Source of the DNA: Armatimonadaceae bacterium
GTDB taxonomy: Bacteria; Armatimonadota; Armatimonadia; Armatimonadales; Armatimonadaceae
Reading direction: 5' to 3'
DNA: 64,000 bases
NCBI GenBank assembly: GCA_030447685.1
Contig: JAUJOK010000018.1
Location: 1-64,000 of the forward strand
Numbering within the stretch: the first letter of the stretch is position 1; each line of letters opens with the position of its first letter. A program made the translations under genes and the position numbers. Of this stretch, positions 18,127-32,210 are shown piece by piece. The notes beneath the pieces were generated by a model. That model was not told the DNA's origin. It did no database searches and worked only from the letters and a program-made list of their open reading frames with translations.

Positions 18127-18890
18127 TGCCGCCAACCTCATTTGACCTGGAGATGTGGCCGTGGATACTCGCGGCAGCCGCCTCGTTCGGCATCGGATTG
18201 TCCAAGACCGGAATCGCGGGCCTGGGGATTCTGGTCGTCGCCGTCTTCGCATCCGTGCTCCCGACGCGCTCCTCGGTCGGTGTGGTCCTGCCGATACTGC
18301 TGGCGGCAGACGTGGTCGCGGTCACGGCGTTCCGTCGTCATGTGGTGTGGGCGCAGTTGTGGCGTCTGTTCCCCTGGGCGGCAGTCGGCGTGGTTCTGGG
18401 ATATTTCGCGATGGGCCGCATCAACGATCAGCAGACCGAGAAACTGATCGGTGTAATCATGCTGGCGATGATCGTCGTTCACCTGGTGCAGCGTCACCGC
18501 GCGAGCCGCCAGACCGACCTGGAGGCCTCCCTGCCCCACACCCTCTGGTTCGCCGCCAGCATGGGCATCCTGGCGGGTTTTACCACGATGGTGGCAAATG
18601 CCGCCGGGCCGGTCATGATCCTGTTTCTGCTGGCGATGAGCCTGCCCAAGATGGAGTTCATCGGTACGGCAGCCTGGTTCTTTTTGACGGTCAACCTGTT
18701 CAAAGTGCCCTTCAGCTACCACCTGGGCCTGATTACTCCCGCCAGCCTGGGCCTCGTCGTCCAGCTTGCGCCGTTCGCGGTGGCGGGCGCGCTGTGCGGG
18801 CGGATGCTTCTGCGCCACATCGACCAGAAGTTGTTTGAAAACGCCGCCCTCGTTCTGACCGTTATCGCCGGTCTGCGCCTGTTATTCTGA
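18126..18890 (+). CDS. TauE/SafE family membrane transporter
   Basis: A 254-residue polytopic membrane protein with about eight hydrophobic segments and the TauE/SafE pattern: GIGLSKTGIAGLG early, and GFTTMVANAAGPVM at the start of the second half, each preceding a helix pair. The family exports or imports sulfite, sulfoacetate or other organosulfur anions; the substrate here is unknown. The start codon overlaps the stop of the M14 peptidase gene, implying translation from the same mRNA. Confidence 0.9.
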   Translation: MPPTSFDLEMWPWILAAAASFGIGLSKTGIAGLGILVVAVFASVLPTRSSVGVVLPILLAADVVAVTAFRRHVVWAQLWRLFPWAAVGVVLGYFAMGRINDQQTEKLIGVIMLAMIVVHLVQRHRASRQTDLEASLPHTLWFAASMGILAGFTTMVANAAGPVMILFLLAMSLPKMEFIGTAAWFFLTVNLFKVPFSYHLGLITPASLGLVVQLAPFAVAGALCGRMLLRHIDQKLFENAALVLTVIAGLRLLF

Positions 18891-18986
18891 CACGCCTGCT
18901 TTCCGTTTCGCCGCGAAACCCGGCGGGTAACAGGTACAGCAGCAGCAGAGGAATGACTGCTGGAAAGAAGACAGGCTATAGACGTG

Positions 18987-19553
18987 ATGCGTTCGGAATC
19001 AAACCCGCCGGTTGACAGACATCCTTCCGGGCTTGCCCCGGTTGTTGAGCGAAATATTCAGGCCCTGCTGGCCCGACGCCGGGATGAGGAGCAGCAAAGG
19101 AAAACGCAGGATCGGGTCGCCGACAGTATTACCGGCTTCACCGGCAGCATGCATTTCGTGTATCTGCACCTGCTTATCTTCGGCTTCTGGATCGTCGTTA
19201 ACCTTGGCTGGCTGCCCATCAAGCCGTTCGACCCTTCGTTCGTCACCCTGGCGATGGTCGCTTCGGTGGAAGCTATCTTTCTGTCTACCTTTGTGCTGAT
19301 CAGCCAGAACCGAATGGCCGCCTTAGCCGATAAGCGCGCCGATCTCGACCTGCAAATCAGCCTGCTGACCGAGCACGAGGTGACCCGGCTGGTAACGCTG
19401 GTGGCGGCGATGGCGGAGCGAATGGGCATTGACGAGGCCCATGATCCGGAACTGGCGGAACTGGCGCAGGACGTGGCACCCGAAAAGGTTCTGGACGAGA
19501 TGGAAATACACGAGCGGGTATTTGAGGCCCAGAAGACCGAATCAGCGGCGTAG
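18987..19553 (+). CDS. DUF1003 membrane protein
   Basis: A 188-residue protein with the DUF1003 core: DRVADSITGFTGSMHFV, a first membrane helix (LLIFGFWIVVNLGW), the conserved PFDPSFVTLAM segment, and a second helix ending in LISQNRMA. A cytosolic coiled-coil tail follows (ADLDLQISLLTEHE). Function unknown. The ATG at 18987 follows directly after a GTG in frame; either could be used. It is convergent with rpoC, and a GC-rich hairpin lies between them. Confidence 0.88.
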   Translation: MRSESNPPVDRHPSGLAPVVERNIQALLARRRDEEQQRKTQDRVADSITGFTGSMHFVYLHLLIFGFWIVVNLGWLPIKPFDPSFVTLAMVASVEAIFLSTFVLISQNRMAALADKRADLDLQISLLTEHEVTRLVTLVAAMAERMGIDEAHDPELAELAQDVAPEKVLDEMEIHERVFEAQKTESAA

Positions 19554-19570
19554 CCGCACGACCAAAAGAA

Positions 19571-19600
19571 ACGGGCCGGAGGAAAAATCCTCCGGCCCGT
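19571..19600 (-). terminator. bidirectional hairpin between DUF1003 gene and rpoC
   Basis: Perfect 12-bp inverted repeat (19571-19582 and 19589-19600) with a 6-base loop. On the minus strand it is followed by TTCTTTTGG, giving a usable U-rich tail for rpoC; the plus-strand tail is poor. Confidence 0.7.
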
Positions 19601-19644
19601 GGCGATTGCCACCTTAGCGGGCTGCGCCCGCCGTCAGGTACCGA

Positions 19645-22600
19645 CTACTCCTCGTCAATCTGCAGACCCGGCGCCGCGTCACTCGCGCCGCTTTCCGCGC
19701 CCAGTTGAGCGGCGGCGGCGGCCATCAGGCTGTCCATCGCGCCCAGTTCCTCGTCCAGCCCTTCCAGGCCGTCCCCGCCGGAGCGATCCAGGGCAGTGGC
19801 GCGGGAGCCAATCGCCTTGCCGTCCGGAGAAACCACTTCCAGCGCCCGATACTGCGCCAGGCCCGTGCCCGCCGGAATAAGGCGTCCGATAATGACATTC
19901 TCCTTCAGGCCGACCAGCGAGTCGCGCTTACCGCGTACGGCGGCTTCCGTCAGAACGCGGGTGGTCTTCTGGAAGCTTGCCGCCGACAGGAACGAGTCGG
20001 TAGCCAGCGACGCCTCGGTGATACCCAGCAGCACCGGGATGGCGACACCGGGGCGACCCGACATCTCCAGCGCCTCGATGCGGCGGTTCTCGTCTTCCAG
20101 TTCGAAGCGGTCCGTCTGCTGCCCGTGCAGGAAGCGGGTGTCGCCCGGCTCGATGATCTTGCGCTTGCGCAGCATCTGCCGCACCACGACCTCGATATGC
20201 TTGTCGTTGATATCGACGCCCTGCTGCTTGTAAACGTGCTGCACCTCGCGCACCAGGTACTCCTGAACGCCGCGCACGCCCTGAAGCTCCAGGACTTTCT
20301 GTGGGTCCAGCGGGCCTTCCGTCAGTCGGTCGCCTGGCTCCACGGTATCCCCGACATTCACCTCCAGTTCGCCTCGGTAGGGAACCAGGGTCTGCTTGCG
20401 GACGAGAATGCTCTCGTACCCGGCGTCACGGATCTTACGGGCCTCACGGTCCGTAATCTCCTTGCCCGCCGGGACAATAACCTCGCCGTTTTCGGCGCTG
20501 ATGATGTCTTCCGCCGCAACCTCGCCCGATATGCTCTTGGCATCGTCGCTGACCTTGAGCGGCGTGTGAATGGTGACACGCTTCAGACCCTCGATGGCGA
20601 TGTCGGCCACCAGTCCGCCCAGTTCGGTGACAATGGCCTGCCCCTTAGGCTTGCGCGCCTCGAAGAGTTCGACCACGCGCAGCAGACCGCCGACCTGCTC
20701 CTCGGCGACCTTCAGCAGCGCCTGAACCGCACGGGCGCGCTCCCGCTCATGGCCGGGTTCGGTTCCCAGCGAGATACGGCCCTGCTCGGCGTCGTCGTAG
20801 ATATACTGAAGGTTCTGCGACCGCGCCCGTTTGACGTTGGCGACACCGGTAAGCTGCGTCGCCGACGCAACGCCGCCGGTGTGGAACGTACGCATCGTTA
20901 GCTGCGTTCCCGGCTCGCCAATCGACTGCGCCGCAATGATACCCACCGCGACACCGATCTCGACCAGCTTGCCCTTCGCCAGATCGCGCCCGTAGCAGGT
21001 TGCGCAGACACCCTGCCGGGATTCGCATCCCAGCACCGAGCGCAGGCCGACACGCTTGACGCCCGCCTTCTCTACCGCCATAGCGGCCTCGTCGCTGATG
21101 ATCTCGCCCTTCGGGGAAAGCACCTCGCCCGTTTCCGGGTGGATGATGTCTTCCAGCGCCGTGCGCCCCTTGATGCGCTCGTTCAGCGCTTCGATCAGGT
21201 CGTTGCCTTCCTTGATCGGGCCGACATGAATACCCGCCTCCGTGCCGCAGTCGATCTCGCGGATAATCACGTCCTGCGCGACATCCACCAGGCGGCGGGT
21301 CAGATAACCCGCGTCCGCCGTTCGCAGCGCCGTATCCGCCAGCCCCTTGCGCGCACCGTGCGTCGTCACGAAGTATTCCAGAACCGACAGTCCTTCATGG
21401 AAGTTGGACTTGACCGGCAGGTCTTCGATGATGTTGCCGAACGGGTCGCTCATCAGGCCGCGCATACCGGAAAGCTGCGAAATACGCGTCGGGCGCGCTC
21501 CCGAGTCGGTGATGATGAAGATCGGGTTGAAGCGGTCGATATTAGCCATGATCTCATCGCCGATACGCGCCGTCGCTCCCGTCCACAGTTCGACGACTTT
21601 CTGCTTTCGCTCCGAGGGCGTCATCATACCACGCCGGAACTGGGTGTTCATATGGGCGACCTTCTGCTCCGTCTCGGCCAAGATTTGGGCGCGCGATTCC
21701 GGGCTTTGCATGTCGGTAAGCGAGAAGGTGATTCCCGCCTTACAGGCCCAGTAGAATCCCAGCGCCTTCATCTCGTCCAGCAGCGTGATCGTGTGCTCGT
21801 CGCCCAGTTCGTCGTGAACTTCGGCGATAAAGCGCGTCAGCGACTTCTTGTCCATCGTCCGGTTGACGTAGCGCATCTCCTCGGGCACGATCTCGTTGAA
21901 CAGCAGGCGGCCCGCCGTTATGCGCTCCGGCTTCTCGCCCGGCTTCAAACGCACGTCAATCAGTTCGTGCAGATCGAGAAGTCCCTGGTTGTATGCCTGC
22001 ATGGCGTCCTGCGCCGACGCGAACGGCATGTGGCGCGGGTCGCCGGGCTTTTCCATGGTCAGGAAGTAGCAGCCCAGAACGATGTCCTGCGCGGGCGTGA
22101 CGATAGGATCGCCGTTCGCGGGCGAGAACAGGTTGTGCGTCGCCAGCATCAGCACGCGCGCTTCGGCCTGGGCATGCGCCGACAGCGGAACGTGCACGGC
22201 CATCTGGTCGCCGTCGAAGTCCGCGTTGAAGGCATGGCAAACCAGCGGGTGAAGCTGAATCGCCTTGCCGTCCACCAGCTTCGGCTCGAACGCCTGAATA
22301 CCCAGTCGGTGCAGCGTCGGGGCGCGGTTCAGCAGAACCGGGTGCTCCGAGATGACCTCTTCCAGAGCGTCCCAGACCTCCGGGCGCATCCGGTCGATCA
22401 TGCGCTTGGCCGTCTTGATATTGCTTGTATACTGGCGCTCCACCAGCGTCTTCATCACGAATGGCTTGAACAGTTCGAGCGCCATCTCCTTGGGCAGACC
22501 ACACTCGTGCAGCTTCAAATCCGGCCCAACGACGATAACCGAGCGGCCCGAATAGTCGACGCGCTTGCCCAGCAGGTTCTTGCGGAAGCGCCCCTCCTTG

Positions 22601-23904
22601 CCCTTGAGCATGTCCGAGAGCGACTTGAGCGGGCGCCCGTTGGAACCCGTGACCGGGCGCGTGCGGCGTCCGTTATCGATCAGCGCATCCACGGCTTCCT
22701 GAAGCAGCCGCTTTTCGTGGTTGACGATGCTTTCGGGGGCGCGGATTTCGGTAATCTTTTTCAGCCGGTTGTTGCGGTTGATGATGCGCCGGTACAGGTC
22801 GTTCAGATCGGACGTGGCGAAGCGCCCGCCGTCCAACTGCACCATCGGGCGCAGTTCGGGCGAGATAACCGGCACGGCATCCAGAATCATCCACTCCGGG
22901 CGCGACTTGGATTCCAGGAACGCATTCACGACCTCGATGCGCTTGATGGCGCGCAGCCGCTTCGGCCCCTGCGTCTCCTCGATCTCTTTCTTCAGTTGGC
23001 GCTGAAGAGCGTCCAGGTCGATCTCCTGAAGCAGCGACTTGATCGCCGCGCCGCCCAGGCCCGCCTCCACCACATCGGCCAGACTCTCGTCCACGCGCCG
23101 CGTGAAAACGTCCAGCAGCCGCTCCACCGCGCGCCACTGATCCTCGTTGATAAGCATCCGCTTTTCCAGCGTGCGGAGAAGTTCCAGCGAAGCGACCAGC
23201 TCTTCCGAGCGCTCCTTGGTGTCCTTCTCTTCCTGGCGGATACGCTCGTCCAGAGACTTCTGACGGTCCGTAATTTCGTCTTCGGTATACGGTTCGCGCT
23301 CCGGCTCCTCATCCTCGTCCAATTCGACTTCGGGATCGTTGTGGATGATCTTGCCCAGAGCAATATCGCGGGCGAACTCGTCGCGGTAGTCACGAATCGC
23401 TTCGTCACGCTCATCTTCCAGGCTGGCGACCTCTTCATTCACCGAATCACGGAACTGATCCTGACCCGCCATGATCCGCCCCTTATCGACACTGGTGACG
23501 ATATAGGAGGCGAAGTAAAGCACCTTCTCCAGTGGGCGCGGCGTCATGTCCAGCAGCAGCGCGAGCGGCGAAGGAACGCCTTTCAGATACCAGATGTGGC
23601 ACACCGGTGCGGCAAGCTCAATATGGCCCATCCGCTCGCGGCGCACCTTGGAGCGCGTGACCTCGACGCCGCAGCGGTCACAGATGATGCCCTTGAACTT
23701 GACCTTCTTGTAGCGCCCGCAGTGGCACTCCCAGTCTTTCACCGGGCCGAATATCTTCTCGCAGAACAGACCGTCACGCTCCGGCTTGAACGTGCGGTAG
23801 TTGATGGTCTCCGGCTTCTTTACTTCGCCGTAGGACCACGTCCGGATTTCGTCCGGCGATGCAATGCTGATTCGGATTTTGTCGAATGTACTTGCGTCAG
23901 CCAT
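19645..23904 (-). CDS. rpoC: RNA polymerase beta' subunit
   Basis: A 1419-residue RNA polymerase largest subunit. The active-site loop NADFDGD carries the three magnesium-binding aspartates D562, D564 and D566. The N-terminal zinc site is C60, C62, C75, C78, and the second zinc site is near [12 protein letters not shown] charged, coiled-coil-rich stretch (about residues 175-260, with DEDEEPERE) makes the clamp region longer than in small bacterial homologues. The start ATG at 23904 follows a GAGGAG ribosome-binding site; the frame stays open upstream only into a GC-rich repeat. It follows rpoB by 116 bases and presumably shares its mRNA. Unlike the common arrangement, no rpsL or rpsG follows. 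Confidence 0.98.
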   Translation of the reverse strand: MADASTFDKIRISIASPDEIRTWSYGEVKKPETINYRTFKPERDGLFCEKIFGPVKDWECHCGRYKKVKFKGIICDRCGVEVTRSKVRRERMGHIELAAPVCHIWYLKGVPSPLALLLDMTPRPLEKVLYFASYIVTSVDKGRIMAGQDQFRDSVNEEVASLEDERDEAIRDYRDEFARDIALGKIIHNDPEVELDEDEEPEREPYTEDEITDRQKSLDERIRQEEKDTKERSEELVASLELLRTLEKRMLINEDQWRAVERLLDVFTRRVDESLADVVEAGLGGAAIKSLLQEIDLDALQRQLKKEIEETQGPKRLRAIKRIEVVNAFLESKSRPEWMILDAVPVISPELRPMVQLDGGRFATSDLNDLYRRIINRNNRLKKITEIRAPESIVNHEKRLLQEAVDALIDNGRRTRPVTGSNGRPLKSLSDMLKGKEGRFRKNLLGKRVDYSGRSVIVVGPDLKLHECGLPKEMALELFKPFVMKTLVERQYTSNIKTAKRMIDRMRPEVWDALEEVISEHPVLLNRAPTLHRLGIQAFEPKLVDGKAIQLHPLVCHAFNADFDGDQMAVHVPLSAHAQAEARVLMLATHNLFSPANGDPIVTPAQDIVLGCYFLTMEKPGDPRHMPFASAQDAMQAYNQGLLDLHELIDVRLKPGEKPERITAGRLLFNEIVPEEMRYVNRTMDKKSLTRFIAEVHDELGDEHTITLLDEMKALGFYWACKAGITFSLTDMQSPESRAQILAETEQKVAHMNTQFRRGMMTPSERKQKVVELWTGATARIGDEIMANIDRFNPIFIITDSGARPTRISQLSGMRGLMSDPFGNIIEDLPVKSNFHEGLSVLEYFVTTHGARKGLADTALRTADAGYLTRRLVDVAQDVIIREIDCGTEAGIHVGPIKEGNDLIEALNERIKGRTALEDIIHPETGEVLSPKGEIISDEAAMAVEKAGVKRVGLRSVLGCESRQGVCATCYGRDLAKGKLVEIGVAVGIIAAQSIGEPGTQLTMRTFHTGGVASATQLTGVANVKRARSQNLQYIYDDAEQGRISLGTEPGHERERARAVQALLKVAEEQVGGLLRVVELFEARKPKGQAIVTELGGLVADIAIEGLKRVTIHTPLKVSDDAKSISGEVAAEDIISAENGEVIVPAGKEITDREARKIRDAGYESILVRKQTLVPYRGELEVNVGDTVEPGDRLTEGPLDPQKVLELQGVRGVQEYLVREVQHVYKQQGVDINDKHIEVVVRQMLRKRKIIEPGDTRFLHGQQTDRFELEDENRRIEALEMSGRPGVAIPVLLGITEASLATDSFLSAASFQKTTRVLTEAAVRGKRDSLVGLKENVIIGRLIPAGTGLAQYRALEVVSPDGKAIGSRATALDRSGGDGLEGLDEELGAMDSLMAAAAAQLGAESGASDAAPGLQIDEE

Positions 23905-24020
23905 TTGGCTTTTAGCTCCTCGAATATCGAGTGTGGCCGTGCAGAATGATTCCGTCACGGCAATACCCCCTCCCCGGCCCCTCCCCACGCTGTGGGAGAG
24001 GGGAGAAAGAGGGGTTAGTT

Positions 24021-28157
<4,137 letters not shown>

Positions 28158-28206
28158 ACAGGTTTGCCCTCCTGGCAGTGCGCCTGGTGGTGCGGCACGA
28201 AATAGT

Positions 28207-28235
28207 ACGATACCACTTTACAATGGCAATGTCAA
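28207..28235 (-). promoter_or_regulatory. rpoBC promoter
   Basis: Minus strand: TTGACA (28230-28235), 17-bp spacer, TATCGT (28207-28212). Predicted start near 28200 leaves a leader of about 43 nt before rpoB. Confidence 0.6.
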
Positions 28236-28299
28236 TACTGGTTTCCTTAAATATTTACGCAAACGGCGCAGAAAGGTTCCCGCTGGCTGCTTTTCGCGC

Positions 28300-28328
28300 T
28301 TGCCGCTTCCCACACTTCTTGGTATAAT
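28300..28328 (+). promoter_or_regulatory. greA promoter
   Basis: TTGCCG (28300-28305), 17-bp spacer, TATAAT (28323-28328). Predicted start near 28335, leaving a leader of about 110 nt that contains a terminator-like hairpin. Confidence 0.7.
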
Positions 28329-28383
28329 CCACCAAACGGTTGTCCCGGCCCCAAAACCGGAACCCAGACAGCGAACGGACCAT

Positions 28384-28409
28384 GCCCCGCATAGCGGCGG
28401 GGCTTTTCG
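28384..28409 (+). terminator. attenuator-like terminator in the greA leader
   Basis: Stem GCCCCGC (28384-28390) / GCGGGGC (28397-28403) with a 6-base loop, followed by TTTTCGTTT. It sits between the greA promoter and its ribosome-binding site, so it would stop part of the transcription before greA and release a leader RNA of about 75 nt. Confidence 0.6.
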
Positions 28410-28444
28410 TTTGCCAAAAACGGTCATCAGGAGAGCAATAGAGT

Positions 28445-28915
28445 ATGGCAGACGACATCCTGCTCACCCCCAGTGGTAAGAAAAAGATCGAGGACGAGTT
28501 GGTGCGGTTGAGAAGCACGGAGATGCCCGCGCTGTCCGAGCGCATTCGTGTCGCGCGTGAACTGGGTGACCTTTCCGAGAACTTCGATTATCAGGATGCC
28601 AAGCGGCAGCAGGGATTTATCGCGGGCAAGATCGCCGATCTTCAGGCGACCCTGGACCGGGCGCGCATCGTCGATGAAGTAGCGCCGGGCACCGAAGTCG
28701 CCGGGATGGGTTCGACGATTACCGTGCGCGACCTGGACTACGGCGACGAATTCTCCTACACCCTGGTCGGAGCGTACGAAGCGGACCCGGCCAATGACTG
28801 TATCTCGGCCTCCTCGCCGGTGGGCAAGGCCCTGATGGGCCGTAAGGTCGGCGAGACGATTCAGGTAGACACGCCCGCCGGCAAGGCCGCATATCAAATC
28901 ATCGCCGTTGCGTAG
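28445..28915 (+). CDS. greA: transcription elongation factor GreA
   Basis: A 156-residue GreA of normal length. An N-terminal coiled coil carries the catalytic tip (ELGDLSENFDY; D42 and E45) that enters the polymerase secondary channel to stimulate transcript cleavage. The C-terminal FKBP-like domain has the usual S-P-[IVL]-G-x-A-L-[ML]-G motif (SSPVGKALMGRKVGE). It rescues backtracked RNA polymerase. The gene is divergent from rpoBC, with a promoter and a terminator-like element in its leader, suggesting attenuation control. Confidence 0.97.
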   Translation: MADDILLTPSGKKKIEDELVRLRSTEMPALSERIRVARELGDLSENFDYQDAKRQQGFIAGKIADLQATLDRARIVDEVAPGTEVAGMGSTITVRDLDYGDEFSYTLVGAYEADPANDCISASSPVGKALMGRKVGETIQVDTPAGKAAYQIIAVA

Positions 28916-29010
28916 GCTCCTGCCGCGCTCTTGACCATGCCAAACCCGCCGCTCCGCGCCAACAACCCGTGTTTTCGCCCCCCTGCGAAATCGCCCCACT
29001 CGTGCCGATA

Positions 29011-29664
29011 ATGAGAGATATGAGACGATTCCACCGAAAACGGCGAAACGTGGCGCTGGCAAGCGCCCTGCTGGCGGCGCTGACACTGGCGCTGACACTC
29101 GTGCCCCGCTTAGCCCACTCCGAGCTTCTTCTGACCGAAGGGGCCGCGCAGGCACCGCGTAAAAATTTGTGGCAGCAGTTGTTCGACAGCGTTCCCGCCG
29201 CGCTTCGCCCCACCCGGGATGTGGTGGTGGACGAAGTGACCGATGCCCAAATGGACCAGATGATCCGCGATGACCCCAGCCAGGACGCGCGCGAAGAGGA
29301 AAACTCTTCCGTGGTCCGGGGCATGTTCTTGTTCGACGAGGACGATCAGGCGGTTATCGCCCTGCGCCGGTCGCTGGCCGCCGACGAAGCGCGGGTCGTT
29401 TTCGTCCATGAACTGGGTCATCTGGTCTGGGAAACGCACCTTTCCAAAGGTGAGCGCCGCCGATACAATGAGGCCTACAAGCGCGCGCGCTCCGAAAAGT
29501 GCCTGATAACGGCTTACGCCGCCGATTCGGTGGAAGAGGGTTTTGCGGAAGCCTTCTCCTTTTACGTGCGTAAGCCGGAAACGCTGCGCCGCCGCGATCC
29601 CCATTCCTACGCCGCCCTGAGTGAAATCCAGGCGGAACGTGACGAGCGCGCCGCCGAAAAATAG
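29011..29664 (+). CDS. membrane-anchored or exported HEXXH metallopeptidase-like protein
   Basis: A protein of about 217 residues. A basic N-terminus and a hydrophobic segment (ALASALLAALTLALTLVP) form a signal peptide or anchor. The zinc motif VFVHELGHLVWE supplies two histidines and the catalytic glutamate; a likely third ligand is in SVEEGFAEAFSFY, about 50 residues later. This is a gluzincin-type layout in a small domain. The start is uncertain: ATG at 29011 or 29020, neither with a strong ribosome-binding site. Substrate unknown. It follows greA by about 95 bases on the same strand but looks unrelated. Confidence 0.75.
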   Translation: MRDMRRFHRKRRNVALASALLAALTLALTLVPRLAHSELLLTEGAAQAPRKNLWQQLFDSVPAALRPTRDVVVDEVTDAQMDQMIRDDPSQDAREEENSSVVRGMFLFDEDDQAVIALRRSLAADEARVVFVHELGHLVWETHLSKGERRRYNEAYKRARSEKCLITAYAADSVEEGFAEAFSFYVRKPETLRRRDPHSYAALSEIQAERDERAAEK

Positions 29665-29669
29665 TTTCC

Positions 29670-31235
29670 TCAGGAAGATTTCGCGCGGCGCTTGGCTTCC
29701 ATAATGTTCTGGCGGCTTTGCTGGTAGGCCGGATCGTCGGGGGCGAGGCGCAGCGCCTGTTCGATTGCATGGGACGCCTTTCCGAAGCTGCCGGTATGGG
29801 CAAGCGAAACGGCCAGGCTGTGGTAGGCGGCGGCATGGTCGGGGGCCTGGCGTATGGCCGCGCGGCAGGCGGTGGCAGCAGCTTTATGATCGCCCAGGCA
29901 GGCAAGCGTGATCGCCAGCGCGTGGTGCCGGGCGGCGTCCTCCGGGTTCAGGCGCAGGGATTCCGTATAGGCGTCCACTGCCTCCTCGTGCCGCTCCAGC
30001 GCGGCCAGAGCCTCCCCCAGCGCGAAAAAGGCGTCTGCGTCCTCCGGGTCCAGTTGAGTGACCGTTTCAAAGACAGGCACGGCTTCCGCCCATGCCTGCT
30101 GTTCCCGCAGGGCGATACCCAGGTTGAAGTGCGCGGCGGGATCGTCGGGCGCGCGGCGGATAGCATCCTCGTGCGCGGCGATTGCCTCGGAAAAACGCCC
30201 CAGATGCCGCAGCGGAATGCCCCGGTTGTTGTGGGCAGCGACTAAATCGGGATCGCGGCGAAGCGCCTCGTCATAGGCGGCAAGCGCCTCCTCGTAGCGT
30301 CCGAGTTCATCCAGGGTAATACCCAGATAGTTGCAGACTTCGGCATCTTCGGGAGCCAGGCGCATCGCGGCGCGCAGCGGGACAGCGGCCTCTTCCCAGC
30401 GCTCCAGATCGCCCAGCAGATACCCCAGGCGGCGCTGAATCAGCAGATCGTCCGGGGAAAGTCGCGCGGCTTGGCCCAGCGCGGCGGCGGCCCCCTCCCC
30501 GTCGTCCTGCTCCTCTAAAATCAGCCCCAGGTTCGCCTGCGCTTCGGCGTTCGCCGGGTCGAGACGCACTGCCTCCCAGAACGCCTCCGCCGCCTCGTCA
30601 TCACATTCCAAACGGCGGAAAGCAAAGGCCAGGTCGGTGTGAGCGGAGGCATCGGCGGGGGCGATACGGGACGCCTCGCGATACGCGGTAACGGCCTCTT
30701 CGTACTGATCGCTCTCTTCCAGCGCCGCGCTCAGCGCAAAGCGCACGGCAAAGGAGCCGGGGTCGCGGCGCAGGGCCTCGCGATAGTGGCGCACGGCCTC
30801 CGTCCATCGCCCGGCCTCGCCCAGCGTCTCCGCAAGCTGCGCGTACGGTAAAGCATCCGACGGGTCCCGATGATACCGCACCGCTTTTTGCAGCGCGGCA
30901 ATCGCCTCATCCAGATTCCCCGTTTCCCGCAGCGCCACCGCCAGGCTGATATGCAGGTCCGCGCTTTTGGGGTCGGCGCGCAGACCGCTCCGGCACGCCT
31001 CGATAGCCTCGTCCCATTGTCCCTCTTCGACCAGAAGCGCGCTCAGCTCAGCCCAGGCCGAGGCGAAGTCCGGCGCGAGCCGCACCGCTTCCCGGTAGGC
31101 GGCAATGGCTTCGGTTTTGCGCCCGCAGGCATCGAGCGCCTGCGCCCGCTGGAACTGAAGGCGGACCTGGGGTTTGCTGGCGGACTTCACGCGCTGGCTC
31201 TCGCTTCCGTATCCGCAAAATCGAGGCACGGTCAA
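29670..31235 (-). CDS. TPR-repeat protein
   Basis: A 521-residue protein made almost entirely of about 14 tandem 34-residue tetratricopeptide repeats, each with the A/G/Y/A/P signature (for example YREAVRLAPDFASAWAELSA). There is no signal peptide and no extra domain, so it should be a cytosolic scaffold. The frame opens at a TTG 4 bases after the stop of the Rieske gene; a GTG two codons on is an alternative start, and neither has a clear ribosome-binding site. Co-transcription with the three upstream genes is likely from the tight spacing, but the partner proteins are unknown. Confidence 0.85.
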   Translation of the reverse strand: MTVPRFCGYGSESQRVKSASKPQVRLQFQRAQALDACGRKTEAIAAYREAVRLAPDFASAWAELSALLVEEGQWDEAIEACRSGLRADPKSADLHISLAVALRETGNLDEAIAALQKAVRYHRDPSDALPYAQLAETLGEAGRWTEAVRHYREALRRDPGSFAVRFALSAALEESDQYEEAVTAYREASRIAPADASAHTDLAFAFRRLECDDEAAEAFWEAVRLDPANAEAQANLGLILEEQDDGEGAAAALGQAARLSPDDLLIQRRLGYLLGDLERWEEAAVPLRAAMRLAPEDAEVCNYLGITLDELGRYEEALAAYDEALRRDPDLVAAHNNRGIPLRHLGRFSEAIAAHEDAIRRAPDDPAAHFNLGIALREQQAWAEAVPVFETVTQLDPEDADAFFALGEALAALERHEEAVDAYTESLRLNPEDAARHHALAITLACLGDHKAAATACRAAIRQAPDHAAAYHSLAVSLAHTGSFGKASHAIEQALRLAPDDPAYQQSRQNIMEAKRRAKSS

Positions 31236-31239
31236 AAAA

Positions 31240-31662
31240 CTACAGGTGCAGTACGACGCGCCCCGCCTCCACCGTCACCGGGTAGGTCTGCACGGCGGGG
31301 TCTTCTTCCTCATCCCCTCCCCCATCTTCGGGCGGCTCCACCGTCACCTCATACGCTTTGACGCGAACCCGGTGCGGGTTGAAGAGAGAGCGGCCTGTGA
31401 GAATATCGAATTCCCAGCCGTGCCAGGGGCAGCGCAGAATCTCGCCTTCGCGCGCCCAGAGATATTCGCCGGGCGCGGACGGCAGCGTGGTTCCCTTGAC
31501 ACTTCCCAAACACAGCGGCGCGCCCTGGTGCGGGCAGCTATTGCGGAGCGCATAATAGGTGCCGCGCACATTGAACACGCCCACGGAGACGCCGTTCACC
31601 TCGACAATCCGTCGCTGCCCCGGCCCTATCTCCGCCACCGTCCCGACAATATGCTTCGCCAT
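31240..31662 (-). CDS. Rieske [2Fe-2S] ferredoxin-like protein
   Basis: A 140-residue protein with the Rieske cluster ligands CPHQG and CPWHGWEF. Between them lies an extended loop containing SAPGEYLWAREGEI, as in ferredoxin components paired with ring-hydroxylating or monooxygenase systems. After the cluster domain comes an acidic insert (EDGGGDEEED). It would transfer one electron in the cytosol. It stands between a DUF402 gene and a TPR gene on the same strand, and an amidohydrolase of the decarboxylase type lies upstream. No oxygenase alpha subunit is nearby. Confidence 0.92.
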   Translation of the reverse strand: MAKHIVGTVAEIGPGQRRIVEVNGVSVGVFNVRGTYYALRNSCPHQGAPLCLGSVKGTTLPSAPGEYLWAREGEILRCPWHGWEFDILTGRSLFNPHRVRVKAYEVTVEPPEDGGGDEEEDPAVQTYPVTVEAGRVVLHL

Positions 31663-31736
31663 AGGTATCGCTCGATTCCGCCCTCATCCGTTTTACGACT
31701 GCGGCATGGGCAGAGGTTTCCGCAGTCGGGCTTGCT

Positions 31737-32210
31737 TTACTTGCTGCCTTTTGCGGTGCTGCTGTCCGGCAGAAAAGGCCGCAGGCAGCGCGGCGGAAAA
31801 TCTTTACCGCCATGCAGGTGCGCGTCCAGAAACCGCTGAAGACCGCGCAGCGGTTCGTGGAGCGTCCGACCGCAAACTTTCCCGGAAGCCAGCGCATCGG
31901 CCAGATCGTCCAGGTCGATCATGCGATAGGTGGGGCCGTTCCCTTCTACGATCACGTCGATGTACAGATCGTCCAGATCGATAGTCGCGTCATCGGCCCA
32001 GCCGATAGCGACCAGGTCCGCCTGCCAGCAGTCCCGCCAGCCCCACGGCTCGTGCATCAGCTTGACCGATTCGTCCAGAAGCAGGTAATGGCGCATCACC
32101 GGCCCGCCCGGTTCATAGGCATGGTCGAAGGCGGCGACCACGCCATCGGTTCGGCCCGTAATATCGCCGAGCCGCGACCGAATCCGCAGATTTCTCAGAG
32201 ACGGTACCAT
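31737..32210 (-). CDS. DUF402 domain protein
   Basis: A 157-residue protein. The core (MRHYLLLDESVKLMHEPWGW, then YIDVIVEGNGPTYRMIDLDDL) matches DUF402, a beta-barrel family related to nucleotide phosphatases/FomD. Characterised relatives act on nucleoside di- or triphosphates, but the reaction here is not proven. The ATG at 32210 overlaps the amidohydrolase stop by 16 bases, supporting co-translation; a longer start would overlap more deeply. The C-terminus (RCLRPFLPDSSTAKGSK) is basic and unstructured. Confidence 0.75.
   Translation of the reverse strand: MVPSLRNLRIRSRLGDITGRTDGVVAAFDHAYEPGGPVMRHYLLLDESVKLMHEPWGWRDCWQADLVAIGWADDATIDLDDLYIDVIVEGNGPTYRMIDLDDLADALASGKVCGRTLHEPLRGLQRFLDAHLHGGKDFPPRCLRPFLPDSSTAKGSK

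Noticed and set aside
21139-23949. Open frame of 936 codons on the plus strand opposite rpoC
   Set aside because: Same explanation: a GC-bias shadow of rpoC.
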